From assembly GCA_029962745.1 (NCBI GenBank), contig CM057171.1:1366640-1430639 (forward strand): DNA of 64,000 bases, given 5' to 3'. This document shows positions 63,520-64,000 of the stretch, piece by piece (position 1 is the first letter of the stretch; the number at the start of each line of letters is the position of its first letter). Below the pieces are notes generated by a model. That model was given only the letters and a program-made list of their open reading frames with translations. It was not told the origin of the DNA and did no database searches. The DNA is from Echinometra lucunter. Lineage: Eukaryota; Echinodermata; Echinoidea; Camarodonta; Echinometridae. A program made the position numbers and the translations under genes.

Positions 63520-64000
63520 GAATGGGGATGAGGAAGAGAAGAGGAAGAGAAGAGGAAGGAAAGAGGGAGAAAAGAGGGAGAGAAGGAAAGAGAAGAAAAG
63601 AGAGAGGAAAAGTAGAGAGGAGAGAGGAAAGGGATAGAGAGAGAGAGAGAATGAGAGAGAGGGGGAAAACACAAGAGAGGAGAGAGGGAAAGGAGAGAGA
63701 AGAGTGAGAAGAAATGAAAGAGAGGAGACAAGGAGACACAGGGAGAAAGGCAAAAGAGAGAAGAAAAAAAAGAGAAGAGTGAAAAGAAAAGAGAGGAGAA
63801 AGGAAGACAGACAGGGACAGAGAGAAAGGAGAGAGAAGAGAAGAGTGAGAAGAAAAGAAAGAGAGGGAGACAGGCAGGGAGCGGGGGAAAGGAGAAAGAG
63901 AAGAAAAAAGAGAAGAGTGAAAAGAAAAGAGGAGAAAGAAAGACAGACAGGGAGAGAGGAAAAGGAGAGAGAAGAGAAGAGTGAAAAGAAATGAAAGAGA
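63520..64000. repeat. GA-rich satellite reaching the window edge
   Basis: Imperfect GAGAGAAGAGAAAGG-type DNA. A longer unit of about 70-75 bp (GAAGAGTGAAAAGAAAAGAG then AGACAGACAGGGA) recurs near 63700, 63775, 63840 and 63915. Arg/Glu/Lys-rich frames are repeat artefacts. Confidence 0.9.

Overview
The window is animal genomic DNA: long AT-rich introns, GT-AG splice sites, many simple-sequence tracts, small DNA-transposon repeats and one 500-N assembly gap. Protein similarity and the style of the repeats suggest a marine invertebrate deuterostome, most likely an echinoderm such as a sea urchin. I infer this from general look and cannot place the species.

Two protein-coding genes can be supported, arranged tail to tail. 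On the plus strand, positions 10291-12222 hold the large 3' terminal exon of a gene I do not recognise. It encodes an RG-, proline- and basic-rich, apparently disordered protein with an acidic tail. An in-frame TAA at 11845-11847 interrupts it, but the same frame stays open and acidic to a TAG at 12220-12222, followed 12 bases later by AATAAA. On the minus strand, positions 60461-29060 hold thirteen coding exons of a CELF (CUGBP/Elav-like, Bruno-like) RNA-binding protein of the CELF1/2 type. They encode the end of RRM1, all of RRM2, a long low-complexity linker, all of RRM3 and the C-terminal KPY. These 1449 bp (482 codons plus stop) join in phase at every junction. The start of the gene (most of RRM1) was not found and probably lies beyond 64000.

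Layout: 1-10290 is noncoding with repeats (a palindromic tandem array at 1070-1412, a GA tract near 6.8 kb, a mariner-like long-inverted-repeat element at 7705-8776). The plus-strand exon follows. GA and ATC satellites occupy 13.4-14.4 kb. From 14.4 to 29.06 kb the DNA is A-rich on the plus strand (U-rich in the CELF sense) and may be a long CELF 3' untranslated or downstream region. CELF exons and introns fill 29.06-60.46 kb. A ~91-bp minisatellite and GA-rich DNA fill 61.1-64.0 kb.

Two themes stand out. First, CELF and its 3' flank hold thirteen near-identical ~408-bp non-autonomous elements with 14-bp inverted ends (CCCATTCGTGACAG) and TTAA flanks, as expected of piggyBac-type elements. 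Almost every CELF intron longer than 1 kb has one, and several face each other across an exon. Two 72-bp TTAA elements, several PIF/Harbinger-like hairpins with CWG or TAA flanks, and decayed copies are also present. One TTAA element sits in the arm of a hairpin whose other arm preserves the empty site. Second, tandem duplications repeatedly start at CELF exon edges and copy exon sequence with its splice site (exons 3, 4, 7, 13 and probably 6). At exon 4 a 78-bp in-frame copy creates a second, nearly identical 3' splice site. Seven consecutive linker exons are phase 1-1 multiples of three, so this gene appears suited to producing many linker isoforms.
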